From Brachypodium distachyon (taxonomy: Eukaryota; Streptophyta; Magnoliopsida; Poales; Poaceae): a stretch of 64,000 bases of DNA. This document shows positions 53,901 to 64,000 of the stretch, one piece after another. The notes below the pieces were generated by a model. The model worked only from the letters and a program-made list of their open reading frames with translations. It was not told the origin of the DNA and did not search any database. Numbering within the stretch: position 1 is the stretch's first letter; each line of letters begins with the position of its first letter. The translations under genes and the position numbers were made by a program. The stretch lies in NCBI RefSeq assembly GCF_000005505.3, contig NC_016131.3, forward strand, positions 23,582,501 through 23,646,500. Reading direction: 5' to 3'.

Positions 53901-56900
53901 TAGTGATAATAAGATAACATGAGACCAGTTCAAGGCTCAATAACCAATGCAGCATTGCGAGATCATCCGCGTCATAACTAAGTAATATCTATTGGAGGGA
54001 AAATATTTCCCTAAAGTATAGAGATTGCTTTCAAAACAGTGTTATTGATTAACTGCCACCATGAGGAAGGCTGACTTACAGATAGAACAATGATGGCAAC
54101 GTGGAGGTTTGCCATTTTGACAACGAGAGCAATATCTAGACGCATTTCCTTGCCCCTCTGACGTGAACAATGGAGGATTCACAATATCTGTAGCAACATC
54201 ATTTGATATGGTCCTAGTGTTGCTCTCATCCATATCATCCTCTTCTGCAGCATGTCTCCAGTTTTCTGGTACCGCTCCAGGATCAGTGAAAACAACCATC
54301 AAGTAGCACCACAGCATCATTATTAGCTGCAGAAGAAACAAGATCCCTGAAGAAGTTTAAACAAAACAGAAAAAACACAATCATGGTCTGATTTTCTCCT
54401 CCAAAGAAAGAAAAAGTCCATGACAGTAATAAATAATTTAAAGCTTTTCATGCATTAATGAAGAAATTCATAAATGGACGACCCAAATATTCTTCTCCAT
54501 ATTAAATATTTCGAACTGAAACCCTGGAAGTACTCATGCAACCCAACAAAACAAAAGAATAGCGAACATAAATAATGGTGTCTCAACATCTTTAATTGAA
54601 ATTATCACTGCCAGACATATCATCAAATATGGTTGTCTACTTGTCTATATGCTACCGACTTGTGTGATCAGAACATCTGACAAAAGATGTTTCGGAGGAG
54701 GATATATACATTCAGTTATTCAACGCACAAACTCAACAATAAGAAAGGTCCCTAAACAGTGATTTTGTAGGATAACGACAGTGTTTCTTATGAGCTCAAA
54801 TACAGCATATTGGACTGGAAATTATGCGTCTCTCATGTGTTAATTCAATTACATTAAAACCTTGCCTGGCTCCAGCTCCCAGTTATTGGAACTGGAATCG
54901 AGGAATTTGAATCAGATTCCAGAATACCGATTCCACCCTGAATTCCACCGATCTACCCCACAGCAAAGTCAGATTCCTCCCTGTTGTCAAGCTTCATGCA
55001 CTAGCTAACGCAACCAAAAGACCGATCTGATGGAAATGGCTAGGCAATCCACTTCTACACTTCAACACCCCCCTCACGTGTGACGTGGAAGACAAATCAT
55101 CACGTGTAAACTCACAGGTATGACTCAAGAGGCCATTACATGGACGGAGGGGGTAACAACAATTTTTAAGATAAATTGTGAAAGCCAGGACTTGAACTTG
55201 AGACCTTTGGCTCTGATACCATGTCAAGCTTCATGCACTAGCCAATGCAACCAAAAGACCGATCTGATGGAAAGGCTAGGCAATCCACTTATACACTTCA
55301 ACACCTGTAACCCATTATTTGCATAGAATGGGTGACTCCTCTCCCACCCGGCTCCTCCTTGCGGTCACATGATGGCGATCCAGCACCCTGAACCTTCATA
55401 CGTCCTCACCATCCGGGGACATCACAAATCCCTGTAAGCTTCCTATTCTACATGTGCTCTCCTCCTTGGCTTCTCCTCCTTCAGCCTAAACCCAAACGAT
55501 CATACCTGCAGCAGAACAACGACACCTCAACTGGATCTGGCAGCCTCAGCAGCAGAAGAAATCGTCCAGATCAAATCCAGCCTAGAGTCGCATGTGGACT
55601 GGGGAGCCTTCACTGACCCCATCCCCCACAACCACTCTGTCCACCGAGGCACCTGAACTTTATCAGGATATCTCCTAAAGCAACCTCTTCATTGGAGCTT
55701 CTCATCAGCCTGATCAGTGGAGTCTGTGACTTATGAATAAACTAACATCTCATAGTTGTGATAATTGTAGAGATGTCAAAACACGATTGAGTATCAGTAT
55801 CCATACTAGTGTATGGATATATGAAGTTCATTTGCTGCTTCTGACAGTTCATGCTGCCACGAGAGCAAGAGAATAATCCTGCACTTGTTTAGTCCTAATT
55901 TGTGGTTGCAGGAGGATGTATTCGCTGGCTCTTAAAATAGTAAAGAAAAGAGTGTATTGCAGGTAACATAATGAATCCATAGATTGAAACATCTAAAGTG
56001 CGCAATGAATAAAGCAACTAAGTACAGTTCTGATGCAAATGCATTCAAGCATCTCCACATCAATGATCACTTGTTTACTTGAGTACTTGTTCTTTGATTG
56101 AAAATAAATTTGTGCCCCATGTCAGATTATCACATATTAATGTATAGAAGTCATGCTTGTTGTTTCATAATGAAAATAAATTTCCCTACACATGATGTGT
56201 GTTGCATTGAGCTAAAGAAATTTTTTTTCTTCCAGGGATGGATGAAAAACCTTCAGATAATATAGTACAGTACGAGCCTACGAGGAGTGAGGAAGGATGG
56301 ACGAAGGATACACATTGGCCTTGGCCTGAGGAGGCATCATCCTACCTCGGTACCATGGCCAACCACCCATGGGAGTCAAAACTGCTGGGCGCAGTGGATG
56401 AACAGGGTTCAAGAAGTCACATCTAGAGTGGGGATTAGGAAGTGCTCCCTCGCTAACAACAAGCAGCAGCTAGTCATCTAGCTGCAGCCCAAGCGAAGAG
56501 GCTCAGGAAGTCGGTTGAAATGTTCAATAAGAAGCAGCAAGCCATCATATGGTCTATTGATTAGATGTTTACTACAAGTGATTACTGACACAAAGCTCGC
56601 CCTCAACAATCCGGTGACAGGGCTCATCCCTGACGTGGACGAGAGGCACTGAGGCTTTAGTTCATTTCTTTGACTATGTTTCGTTGCTTTACTGATAATG
56701 AGTCCATAGTGCCCTTTGATAGGGAAGACTCGACTTGACCGCCAAGAATAGAATCGCCACTTTCCTAACAAACCATATCTTTATTTTTCCTATTTAAGCT
56801 AATCGGTTTCCTAGCTAAAAAAACATATACATGCTCCTAATTCAACATATATCTTCGGTAACATACTCCATGGGATCGTCTGCCCATAACATTTGTCATG

Positions 56901-57424
56901 AGTTACCAACGGCAGTTCAATTAGTGGCTGCCAAAAAAGGTGCTCTCGTGTGCTCTTTGAGAAGATTTGCTCAAATGCAGCATATGGAACTAGAAATTAC
57001 ACACCTCTGAAGTGCTACTTAGAATCAAATTAATGTTAGTACATTACAGAAGATCGCTTCTCTCGCAAATGACCAAACTGCCTTATTTTTTAAAAACAAA
57101 CACAACGTGTGTTATGGTAATTCTGATATCCAACTGCATACCTCAGATGCGCAGTTCACAAGCAAAGCATGACTAACGAATTCCTCACGGCAGTACTAAA
57201 AATAGATACCGAGAGCTTACGAGCAGGTGGAAGGCGGCGAGAACGATAGCGGCCGCAGCAACGGAGCCGCCGCCGCCGCCTAGGAGAAGCGGGCCCCAGG
57301 CGTAGACGACGACGGCGTAGTAGGAGACGGCGACGATGGCGGCGACGAGCGCCAGCATGAGGTACCCCAGGACCCGCAGCCCCGCGCAAGCGCGGAACGG
57401 GTTCACGCGGCGGAAGCACTCCAT
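50905..57424 (-). CDS. PAT: DHHC-type protein S-acyltransferase (palmitoyltransferase)
   Basis: Seven exons in phase on the minus strand: 57221-57424, 54080-54326, 53561-53652, 51781-51907, 51618-51703, 51098-51163 and 50905-51021; 312 residues. These enzymes transfer palmitate to cysteines of membrane-associated proteins. Four membrane helices are visible: about 20-46, 52-81, 177-206 and 215-245. Between helices 2 and 3 is the Cys-rich domain: [20 protein letters not shown] and [11 protein letters not shown], with the catalytic D159-H-H-C162. Flanking motifs are DPG (83-85) and TTSIE (248-252, the TTxE-type motif). The gene resembles the Arabidopsis PAT13/14 group. The start [20 protein letters not shown] opens the first helix domain; an upstream in-frame ATG at 57811 would read through a proline homopolymer and is unlikely. 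Intron 1 (2.9 kb) carries a SMART element, intron 3 a Stowaway. A broken duplicate lies at 38458-42655. Confidence 0.93.
52861..52973. mobile_element. Stowaway MITE (113 bp) in DHHC intron 3
   Basis: CTCCCTCCGTCCCATGTTAA and TTAATATGGGACGGAGGGAG-type ends with TA at 52859-52860 and 52974-52975. It lies in an approximately 800-bp stretch (52357-53163) missing from the pseudogene copy. Confidence 0.93.
54985..55303 (-). mobile_element. SMART/TRIM mini-LTR retrotransposon (319 bp)
   Basis: Two LTRs, 54985-55067 (83 bp) and 55222-55303 (82 bp), both TGTCAAGCTTCATGCACTAG...CACTTCAACA, about 95% alike. On the minus strand TGGTATCAGAGCC (55209-55221) follows the 5' LTR as the initiator-Met tRNA primer site, and GAGGGGGG (55068-55075) precedes the 3' LTR as polypurine tract. 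A perfect 5-bp duplication, CCTGT, flanks it (54980-54984 and 55304-55308). The 154-bp interior has no coding capacity. It lies in DHHC intron 1. Size and structure fit the SMART class described in grasses. Confidence 0.92.
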
Positions 57425-57452
57425 CCCCGCTGTTGCCGCCTCCGGCCAAGGT

Positions 57453-57471
57453 GGGGGGGGGGGGGGGGGGG
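57453..57471 (-). repeat. 19-bp C homopolymer in the DHHC 5' leader
   Basis: An unbroken run of 19 G on the plus strand (C on the coding strand) starts 29 bp upstream of the ATG, so it falls in the expected 5' UTR. It is likely polymorphic and prone to assembly error. Confidence 0.8.
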
Positions 57472-57796
57472 TGTCGGTGGCGGCGACGGCGCGCGTGCAA
57501 GGCGGGGTTTGGTTTTGCTTTGGTACGTCGCTGCCGGCCGGGGCCCGGAGGCAAGCGCAACGCCTATTTGCCGTCTGGTGGCCTTGCCGAATACAGTACC
57601 GATTTGCCCCGGGGTGTGGGGACTTCCCGTCGTGACCACGCGCCGGATCGATTCCGTGTCTCTGCGACTTGCGACCCTTTTGCGTCGTCGTGGGGAATGG
57701 GATCCTACGCGGCTGTGCCTTTGTGGGAAACAGCTCCAACGTGTCGTGTGCGTGTGTGGGCGGCAAGGATGAACATGTGTTCACGTTCTTTGGTTC

Positions 57797-58405
57797 AAGA
57801 TAAAAGTCCATCTGAACTTCTGGAGATCGTCACAATCAAACCTTGACCACTTTATTCCCGGTTTTCGAACCCTAGAAATTTCGGTCCATTAACCCCTTAA
57901 CCTGAGATAAAGCGTTTGGTCGAGTCGGGATTGTTGGTGTGTCATGGTTTTCAATGATTAAGCACTGCATGCGGGTGCCACACGGCTATATTCCTTGCAA
58001 CGGTTCGTCCTGGATCAAAAGTGGCGAAAACATTTGTGTTTCCTTCATAGTTGAGAGAGGAGGGGCGGCCGACGATGGGAGGTAAGGCGATATCATCCTC
58101 ATCGGCACAGAGCGGCTGCCGATGGGAAAGAGTTACCGGCATGGAAGATAGGCGGTCACTGGTGTCGTACAAATGGCTCCGGTGGAAGGGGGAGAGTCGT
58201 GATAGGTGAGCATATCCCTAAAGCTCATGTAAAATCCCATCCTAATAAGCCATGTCAGCAATCCCGACTCATCCAACCGTCTTATCTCGTGTCAAGGAGT
58301 TCATCGACGGTGATTAATTAGGCCAGGGTGCCAAGGATTAGAAGATCAGGGTTCGATACAGACGATCTCTGCAAGTTCAGGTTTTAAAATGGACTCTTCT
58401 CTTGG
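57797..58405. mobile_element. Mutator-type MITE (about 610 bp) upstream of the DHHC gene
   Basis: Long imperfect inverted ends. Left: AGTCCATCTGAACTTCTGGA, GATCGTCACAATC, GAGATAAAGCGTTTGGTCGA, GTCGGGATTGTTG. Right reversed: GAGTCCATTTTAAAACCTGA, GATCGTCTGTATC, GAGATAAGACGGTTGGATGA, GTCGGGATTGCTG. No target duplication was identified. Its inner edge is within 400 bp of the DHHC ATG. Confidence 0.6.
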
Positions 58406-61026
58406 TTCAAACTACACCTTGGGGTCATGGGTGGTCTGGCCTCATGATTGACTTTCTGAACCAAATAAAATATATTATTAAAAAATGAAGTATAAAAAGA
58501 TTTTTATCTCAAAATTAATTGTTTTAGCGATCAAAATTATATATTTTAGTAGGTAGAACAGAGGATCTTTTTTGGCCATGGGCCGAGCCGGCTTGGGCTT
58601 TAGGATGTTCTACGCCCGGCTCAATGCTCGTTATTGTTCAAATCAACCATTATATTTGTATGTAGTTTTCTTTCAAACCATCCATTACCCTTGTACGGTT
58701 TAGTTTTTCGTAACCTTTCATGTCACTCGAGGTGATACTAATAACATTCTGCAAAATAAAAACTCAATTGCTTGAAAGTGCTTATGCACTTATTGGCGGA
58801 GACGGGCGCACATGCTTCATGGCCGTTCGTTTACTCCAGATGCAGCCAAACCGTGCGATGCTTTTAGCCCAGGTCTTCTCTTTCTTTTCTCTGGTCCACA
58901 TTTTCTAGGATGGGGCCCATGTGTCAGCCGATTTTCCTGGCGTTCGTTCTCTATCCCTCCACATTTCCCCTCCCGATAGTTCGCTGTTCGCGGCCGCCTC
59001 CTCCCTCGCTGGCGATTTTGGCCTCCTCATGTTGGTGTTTTGGCGGTGTTTCTCGGCGGCGCAGCTGACTGGAACGGTGTCAAGGCCTTCCCTGCGCGCC
59101 CGCCCGCCGCCCCCTGCTGTCTGGAACGCGCGGATGGGGTCAGCAGCGCTGCAGGCTCGCAGATCAAGGTGAGCGGGCTGTTGTGCCGCGGGCGAAGATG
59201 GACTGGTCGGGGTCGGGGAGAAGTGGAGCTCCGGCGACTACGGCGTCGGCGTTGACCGGGAGAGCAAGGGGGGCAGTGATGCGTCCGTGCCGGCTTTCGT
59301 AGTGCAGCGCCCTGGTGAAGAACCACAGGAGCCTGACTGCCTGAGCTTTCACGGTTAAATCCCTCTCTCAGACCCCTCAAAATCTCCGGGTCTAAACTTG
59401 CACTCTGTTGATTTCAGGTCTAGTAGGTTTGGGGATGTCCTCAAACACGCCGATGCATCGAGCACGGAGAGCATCGAGGCGGGCAAATCTGTTGTTGCCT
59501 TGAGTTTTCAACGGTTAGATGTTTCTCAGGTTTGGGGATCTAAGCATTTTTTCCTACATTTTATGTCGATTTTCTGGTGCTAGATTTGAAACCGCCGTAG
59601 AGATGAACATATTGGGGGATAACCTATCTATTTGCAATTGTCAATGCAAATATTGTGTGTCTTATGGGTGTCAATTCATTGTTCCTGGGCAAACCATCAA
59701 ATTTGCGACTTGTTTTTAGTACTGTGATTCCACCTTGACATTTCGGTTGCATGTTTGATTCGGGCGAGGTCACAACTTGCATGTTGTTTGCGATGTTCGT
59801 AGATGTTGGAGGGTTGCATTGGCCTGTTTTTGCTATGTGTACGAAAGCCGCATCGAGCTAGAAGGAGCGGATCTGAGCAGCATGGCCGGAATCGAGCGAG
59901 GCGACCTAAGCAATTTTTAGTAAAGCAATTTTTAATTCATTTTTCTCGCCTACATTGATCAAATCTTGACAAGCAAAATCTTAACCGGAGAATCGGCTAG
60001 AATCTTGGCAGGCCAAATAATACATAACCGACACGAGTTTATTTGTATTGCTAAACATTAGCTAAGTGCTGGAAAAATAAAGCTATAGCCAAAGTATTGG
60101 CTAGTCGGAGCGGTTTGAGATAAAACCAAACGAAACCCTAGCTCCGCCCGTGAACGCGAACCCACACGGCACACGTACAGCCGGACTTGAGCTAACAGTG
60201 GGCACGACACGAACGACCCAGTAGAGCAGGCGAGCAGAGCACAGTACTGTACTGGCTAATTGCGGCATCTTCAGTTCGGCACCGTCGGGCAAAGATAACA
60301 ACAGTACAACACCGAGACGGCTGGCCACGAGCAGAGGCTGGCACGCGCTCGGGATCGGAGGGCTCCACTGGCTGACCGGCCGGCCTGTCGATCACGCGCT
60401 CCCCGTGCTTCCGCCCGAAACCGCTCGCATACGCGGACACACCACGCCACACATCCGCGCGCACGCATGACTCACCCTCGCCGAGACACATGGAACAGGC
60501 TGGCGTGTACCGGAAGCAAAGCGTGTACGTACACCGGCTGGTAAAGGCGTGGCCCGCCGCAGCTTTCCTTCCTCTAGCTGCGCCGTGTCCGTGTACCGTG
60601 TGTGGTGGCGTTTCTGGGTGCAACCGCACGTCACGTTTGCGGCCGGGTCGGTTTCTGTGTGGCGGGCGTTCTTGGGTGCAGCGGCACGTCGCGATTGCGG
60701 CTTCCTCCCTCGGTACGCCTCGGGCCGGCGTCGAGCGGTCGACACACAAAATTAGGCAAAGAAAAGCATGTACGACCACTTGCCTGTCATCCTAATATGT
60801 GGCCAGCATTTAAAGCAGAGTGCTTTGCTTTAAAGCAGTCGTTGCGTTACTTGCCCTGTCATGCTATTGCTGCCTTGGTTGATCAACCGTAGATTCTACG
60901 CCGGATGCCCGTTATCCGTTGCGTTACCCTTACCAGTGGGACTGGGTCGGGTATGGACTTTTTTTTTTACCCAAACAATACGGGAAGGGTATGGGTATAC
61001 CTAGAAGCACAAGCCAGGCCCAACGT
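58406..61026. other. Intergenic, GC-rich patches, no gene recognised
   Basis: 58570-58640 has GGGCCGAGCCGGCTTGGGC, an hAT-like phrase. 58900-59530 and 60100-60790 are GC-rich with open frames on both strands (for example 60192-60779 minus) but no family wording. A diverged 57-bp tandem duplication lies at 60599-60715 (GTGTGGTGGCGTTTCTGGGT and GTGTGGCGGGCGTTCTTGGG, each followed by TGCA). The region may hold captured fragments. Confidence 0.35.
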
Positions 61027-61030
61027 ACAA

Positions 61031-62360
61031 AGCGTTCTTAGGTTGCGTTTGTTTTGGCTCCTAAGAGCAGCTCCATCAGCTTCTGGGCTGTAGAAGCTGG
61101 AGCCCAAACAAACAACATGTTTTCGGCCAGCTTCTTATAGCCGCTGAAACCAAGCGCTTCTGAAAAATGCACTGCGAGGACGAAGCTGGGAAAGAAACCC
61201 TTCTTCCAGCGGCTGCAGCTCCAAACTGACATTTTTACCCGTTTATCCTCCCACCAAACTCCATACTACGAACAAATTGCCACTGAACGGTTCATTTTAT
61301 TTCAGTCGCTCCTCCGAGCGCATCGCATCGATCCCTTCGTTCTCCCCACGACCACACCCCCACCCACCGCCGTCGCCGCTTTGTTCTCTGGACGCCGGCG
61401 GTGGATGCGGGCCGCCGCCGGATCTCCGGCGACTGGCTCGGGCGACCTCCTTTGGACTGAGCTGCACCTCTCCTCTGGCCGGAACCGCCACCGCCGTTGG
61501 ATCCGCGCCGCTGCCGGATCTCTAGCGACTGGCTCTGCCGCCCTTCTCTGGAAGGAGCCGCGCCACTCCTCTGGCCGGTGCCGCCTTAAGATCAGGAGAG
61601 CTCAACCTACTCGCCCAAGGTCCCGCCTTCCTCTGCTGCCGCCTTTCTAGCTTAGCTGCTGCCGCGAGGGGCCCACGCCGGCCATTGCTTCACTTGTGGC
61701 CTTGAGCGCCCCGTGTTGGCCCCCGACGCCGCTCCCACCTTTGGCCCCTAACGCCGCTACATCCTTTGGCCTCCAACGCCATGCGCCCATGCCCATCCTC
61801 TTTGATGCCAGCCTGGCCCTCCTCATTTCCCCGTTGGCATCTACTTCTTTCCCATACTCACTGTACATGTGTGGATGCGAATCACTGTGTGCGTATGCAT
61901 GAAAGTTTTAAGACTTTGTGAATTAGCCCACGGTACTATGAATTAGTGTATGCATATGTTAAGATATAGCTTGTGAATTAGTGTACAAGAATTCGAGATA
62001 TCAAACGACTTATTTTCAGTTAATATTGTCTATTTAGTGTATAAGAATTTGTGAAATAGCCGTCAAATTTATTGTCATATGTATACTTGTCTAAATTGTG
62101 TAAGGAAGTGAAAAAATTGATCATATGCGGCAAAAATCTGTTAAAATGGCACAATCAGCACTTATACCCAATCTACAGTACTATAGGGTCATTTAGGTCA
62201 TTTCAACATATTCCAGCTGCAGTTGCAGTCGCACCAGCCGCCGAAACAAACAGACATCTAACAACTCCAACCTTCCAGTCGCAGCTGACAGCCACAGCTG
62301 ATTCTGGGAGCTGCAGCTATAGAATCTGCAGCTGTGAAGGTTCAGCCCAAACAAACACAA
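61031..62360. mobile_element. Possible non-autonomous DNA transposon with GC-rich interior
   Basis: Left edge GGTTGCGTTTGTTTTGGCTC, then CAGCTCC-rich sequence. The right edge, reversed, is GATTGTGTTTGTTTGGGCTG, then CAGCTGCAG-rich sequence. The interior 61290-61680 is GC-rich with CTCTGGCCGG-type repeats. Ends are imprecise and no duplication was found. A related left-type phrase (GGGCTCGTTTGGTTTCTGG) begins at 63968 and is cut by the window edge. Confidence 0.35.
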
Positions 62361-62953
62361 TCTTATCCTCTTCCCCCAGCGACCGTTGCTCTTCTTCTCG
62401 ATCTCCTCCCCTCGGGCAGATCCACCAGGCGGCGCGCAGTCCGGCCCTCCTCCTCCCCGGAGGGAGCTCAAGGAAACCTTCGCTGCTACCCGATGCGCCA
62501 CCATCTCCCTCCTCGCCGGTGTGGGATGACGTCGATCCGGGCCGCTGTCGCCTGGTGGATCTGATTTTTTTTCTTTTGAGGATTTTTTTTTCTTCGATTT
62601 GCATCATTGATTTGGATTCCATGTTCTTGATGTATGGGTAATGTGGGTAATGGGTAAAATTTAGGGAGGGTAAATATGGTGATTTCGTTGTTTGTGTATG
62701 GGGAGGGCAAATCATGAGTTAACCCAAACCCCAACGGCATCCTGACTGTAGAAGTACGTGAGACCAGGCCAGGCAGGCGCGCGGCCCGGGTGCGACGGCC
62801 ATGTTGTCTGTACGCTACAAAATGCTTCCGTTAGTTATTGCCTTATTGGCCGACAAGCTATATCCAACGCGTATCTTGCATAAATTGCTAAACCTGCACT
62901 GCACGAGTATGCGGGTAGAACGTGCAGCAAAATGGGTAATCTTAACTCTTATA

Positions 62954-63077
62954 CTTCCTCCGTCCAACAAAAAATGTCTCAACTTTGACTAAATTTGAAT
63001 GCATCTATACACTAAGTCATGTCTAGATACATTCAGATTTTGACAAACTTTAGACATCCTTTGTTGGACGGAGGAAG
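62954..63077. mobile_element. Stowaway MITE (124 bp)
   Basis: CTTCCTCCGTCCAACAAAAA and TTTGTTGGACGGAGGAAG with TA flanks; interior ATCTATACACTAAGTCATGT and TCTAGATACATTCAG. Confidence 0.88.
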
Positions 63078-64000
63078 TAAAAGAACCGTGTGGTGGTGGC
63101 TGTACGTCGCCATTTGACTGAAATTACAATTGATGCCACCACGAATGACTTTCCCGATTCCTCATTTCCAACGGTCCAATTGATGCCCCTCTCCCGACGC
63201 CGCCTTCAGGTCGCTACCCACCGAGGCCCGCGACATCTCGCTCGCTCTGGTGCCCCATCTCACCGGCTTCGAAATGGGTTATACTACAGATATAGGGAAA
63301 CTTATGAATGTGTTTGAGACAGCTCCACGGATTTGGTGGAGATGCACATTCAGTGTTTCGCTTTTTTCGTGGAGCTGGAGTTGTGGATACTGGGATCAAT
63401 ATGGACGGGAGGGAGTATATTTTTTGCATTTTCAAATTAATCACAACTCTTGTTCCACTAAACAATGAAGCTACCGATGATCAGGTCCAAAAAATCCGTG
63501 GAGCTGGAGCTGTGCTTGACACAGAAAAATGATGCAATGGTCTAGCAATTAATAGCCTTATAGTGGACAGCATTGGATTGATAAGAAACTCAAGTTAATT
63601 GCTGATCTATGCGTGTCTGTCAATTGTGTCGTGTCCAGCTAGTCGATCCCATGATGCTACAAAAAATTTTTGAAGACAGAGAATATTTGCTAAGCAGACT
63701 GAATTCTTTTCCCATGTCTTATTAGTCAATCAATCATGTACTAGTTGGTTTGAAACTTCTTTAATATCAAGTAACCTAAGTAATTTTATTAGATGGCAAT
63801 GATGTACGATTCCCTTGTGAAGACATAGTTATTTTACTAATGATACCCTTAACCTCCATGCTATCTTAGTCCTTAAAAATGTCTGAGACAAAGTACATGG
63901 GATACAATAATTAAGAAGGCAACATGAAGATCAAACGACCACGACCTCCCGGGCAGAAAGAAATCAAGGGCTCGTTTGGTTTCTGGCCAATGCTGGCCTT
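63078..64000. other. Intergenic, no gene recognised
   Basis: Short frames only. GTCCAAAAAATCCGTGGAGC (63484-63503) resembles the earlier CACGGATTTGGTGGAG phrase (63328-63343), a weak local repeat. The window ends inside a possible new element at about 63968. Confidence 0.25.

Noticed and set aside
55120..55230. tRNA-Met gene suggested by TGGTATCAGAGCC
   Set aside because: The string is the retroelement primer site inside the SMART element, not a folded tRNA gene.
57185..57811. 208-codon DHHC start upstream at 57811
   Set aside because: It reads through the C homopolymer as polyproline; the natural start is MECFRR at 57424.
60192..60779. 195-codon minus frame near the right end
   Set aside because: Arg/Ala/Pro-rich with open frames on both strands; no recognisable family.
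1..64000. CRISPR arrays, bacterial operons or organelle DNA
   Set aside because: No regularly spaced short repeats with unique spacers; split genes and plant transposons throughout indicate nuclear plant DNA.

Overview
This is nuclear DNA from a grass, most likely a Triticeae species (wheat, Aegilops, barley or rye). Evidence: split genes with GT-AG introns, GC-rich first exons, no bacterial-style operons, about 16 complete Stowaway MITEs (CTCCCTCCGT ends, TA target duplications), a tRNA-derived SINE, a SMART/TRIM-type mini-LTR element, Mutator-like elements with long inverted repeats, and Copia, Gypsy, LINE and Harbinger debris.

Five genes look intact. All are on the minus strand, and all were rebuilt here exon by exon with consistent reading phase. 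(1) A CURT1-type thylakoid curvature protein (2999-4675, 5 exons, 148 aa). (2) An intronless tau-class glutathione S-transferase (7295-7975, 226 aa) with a TATA box about 115 bp upstream of the ATG. (3) A PrimPol (CCDC111-type) DNA primase-polymerase (11299-24649, about 14 exons, about 611-620 aa). Its DxE, SxH and D catalytic motifs and its C-H-C-C zinc site are all present. One intron appears to be GC-AG, and the C-terminus carries two acidic tryptophan-pair motifs. (4) A GH95 alpha-L-fucosidase (26731-32731, 10 exons, 818 aa). (5) A DHHC protein S-acyltransferase (50905-57424, 7 exons, 312 aa).

Between and inside the genes lies repeat-rich DNA. Intron 7 of PrimPol is mostly a 2.16-kb Mutator-like element (19741-21899) with a near-perfect 9-bp target duplication and a 5'-truncated LINE nested in it. 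Intron 1 of the DHHC gene holds a 319-bp SMART/TRIM element with 82-83-bp LTRs, a Met-tRNA primer site and a perfect 5-bp duplication. From 36 to 50 kb the window is a patchwork. It holds a broken, MITE- and Copia-invaded duplicate of the 3' half of the DHHC gene (38458-42655), three decayed fragments of a geranylgeranyl diphosphate synthase-like gene (36.2, 43.2 and 48.1 kb) lying in diverged copies of one larger repeat, and a truncated chromovirus-like Gypsy polyprotein (46.5-48.1 kb) with a Stowaway inside it.

A recurring small-scale signal is a set of very short insertions (10-37 bp), mostly A- or T-rich tails, each flanked by 11-17-bp direct repeats. They look like extreme 5'-truncation products of target-primed reverse transcription. 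The five genes have unrelated housekeeping or metabolic roles: thylakoid shape, detoxification, damage-tolerant DNA synthesis, cell-wall fucose removal and protein palmitoylation. They do not form a pathway. No database search was possible, so family names rest on motif recognition and exon coordinates on splice signals plus phase continuity.
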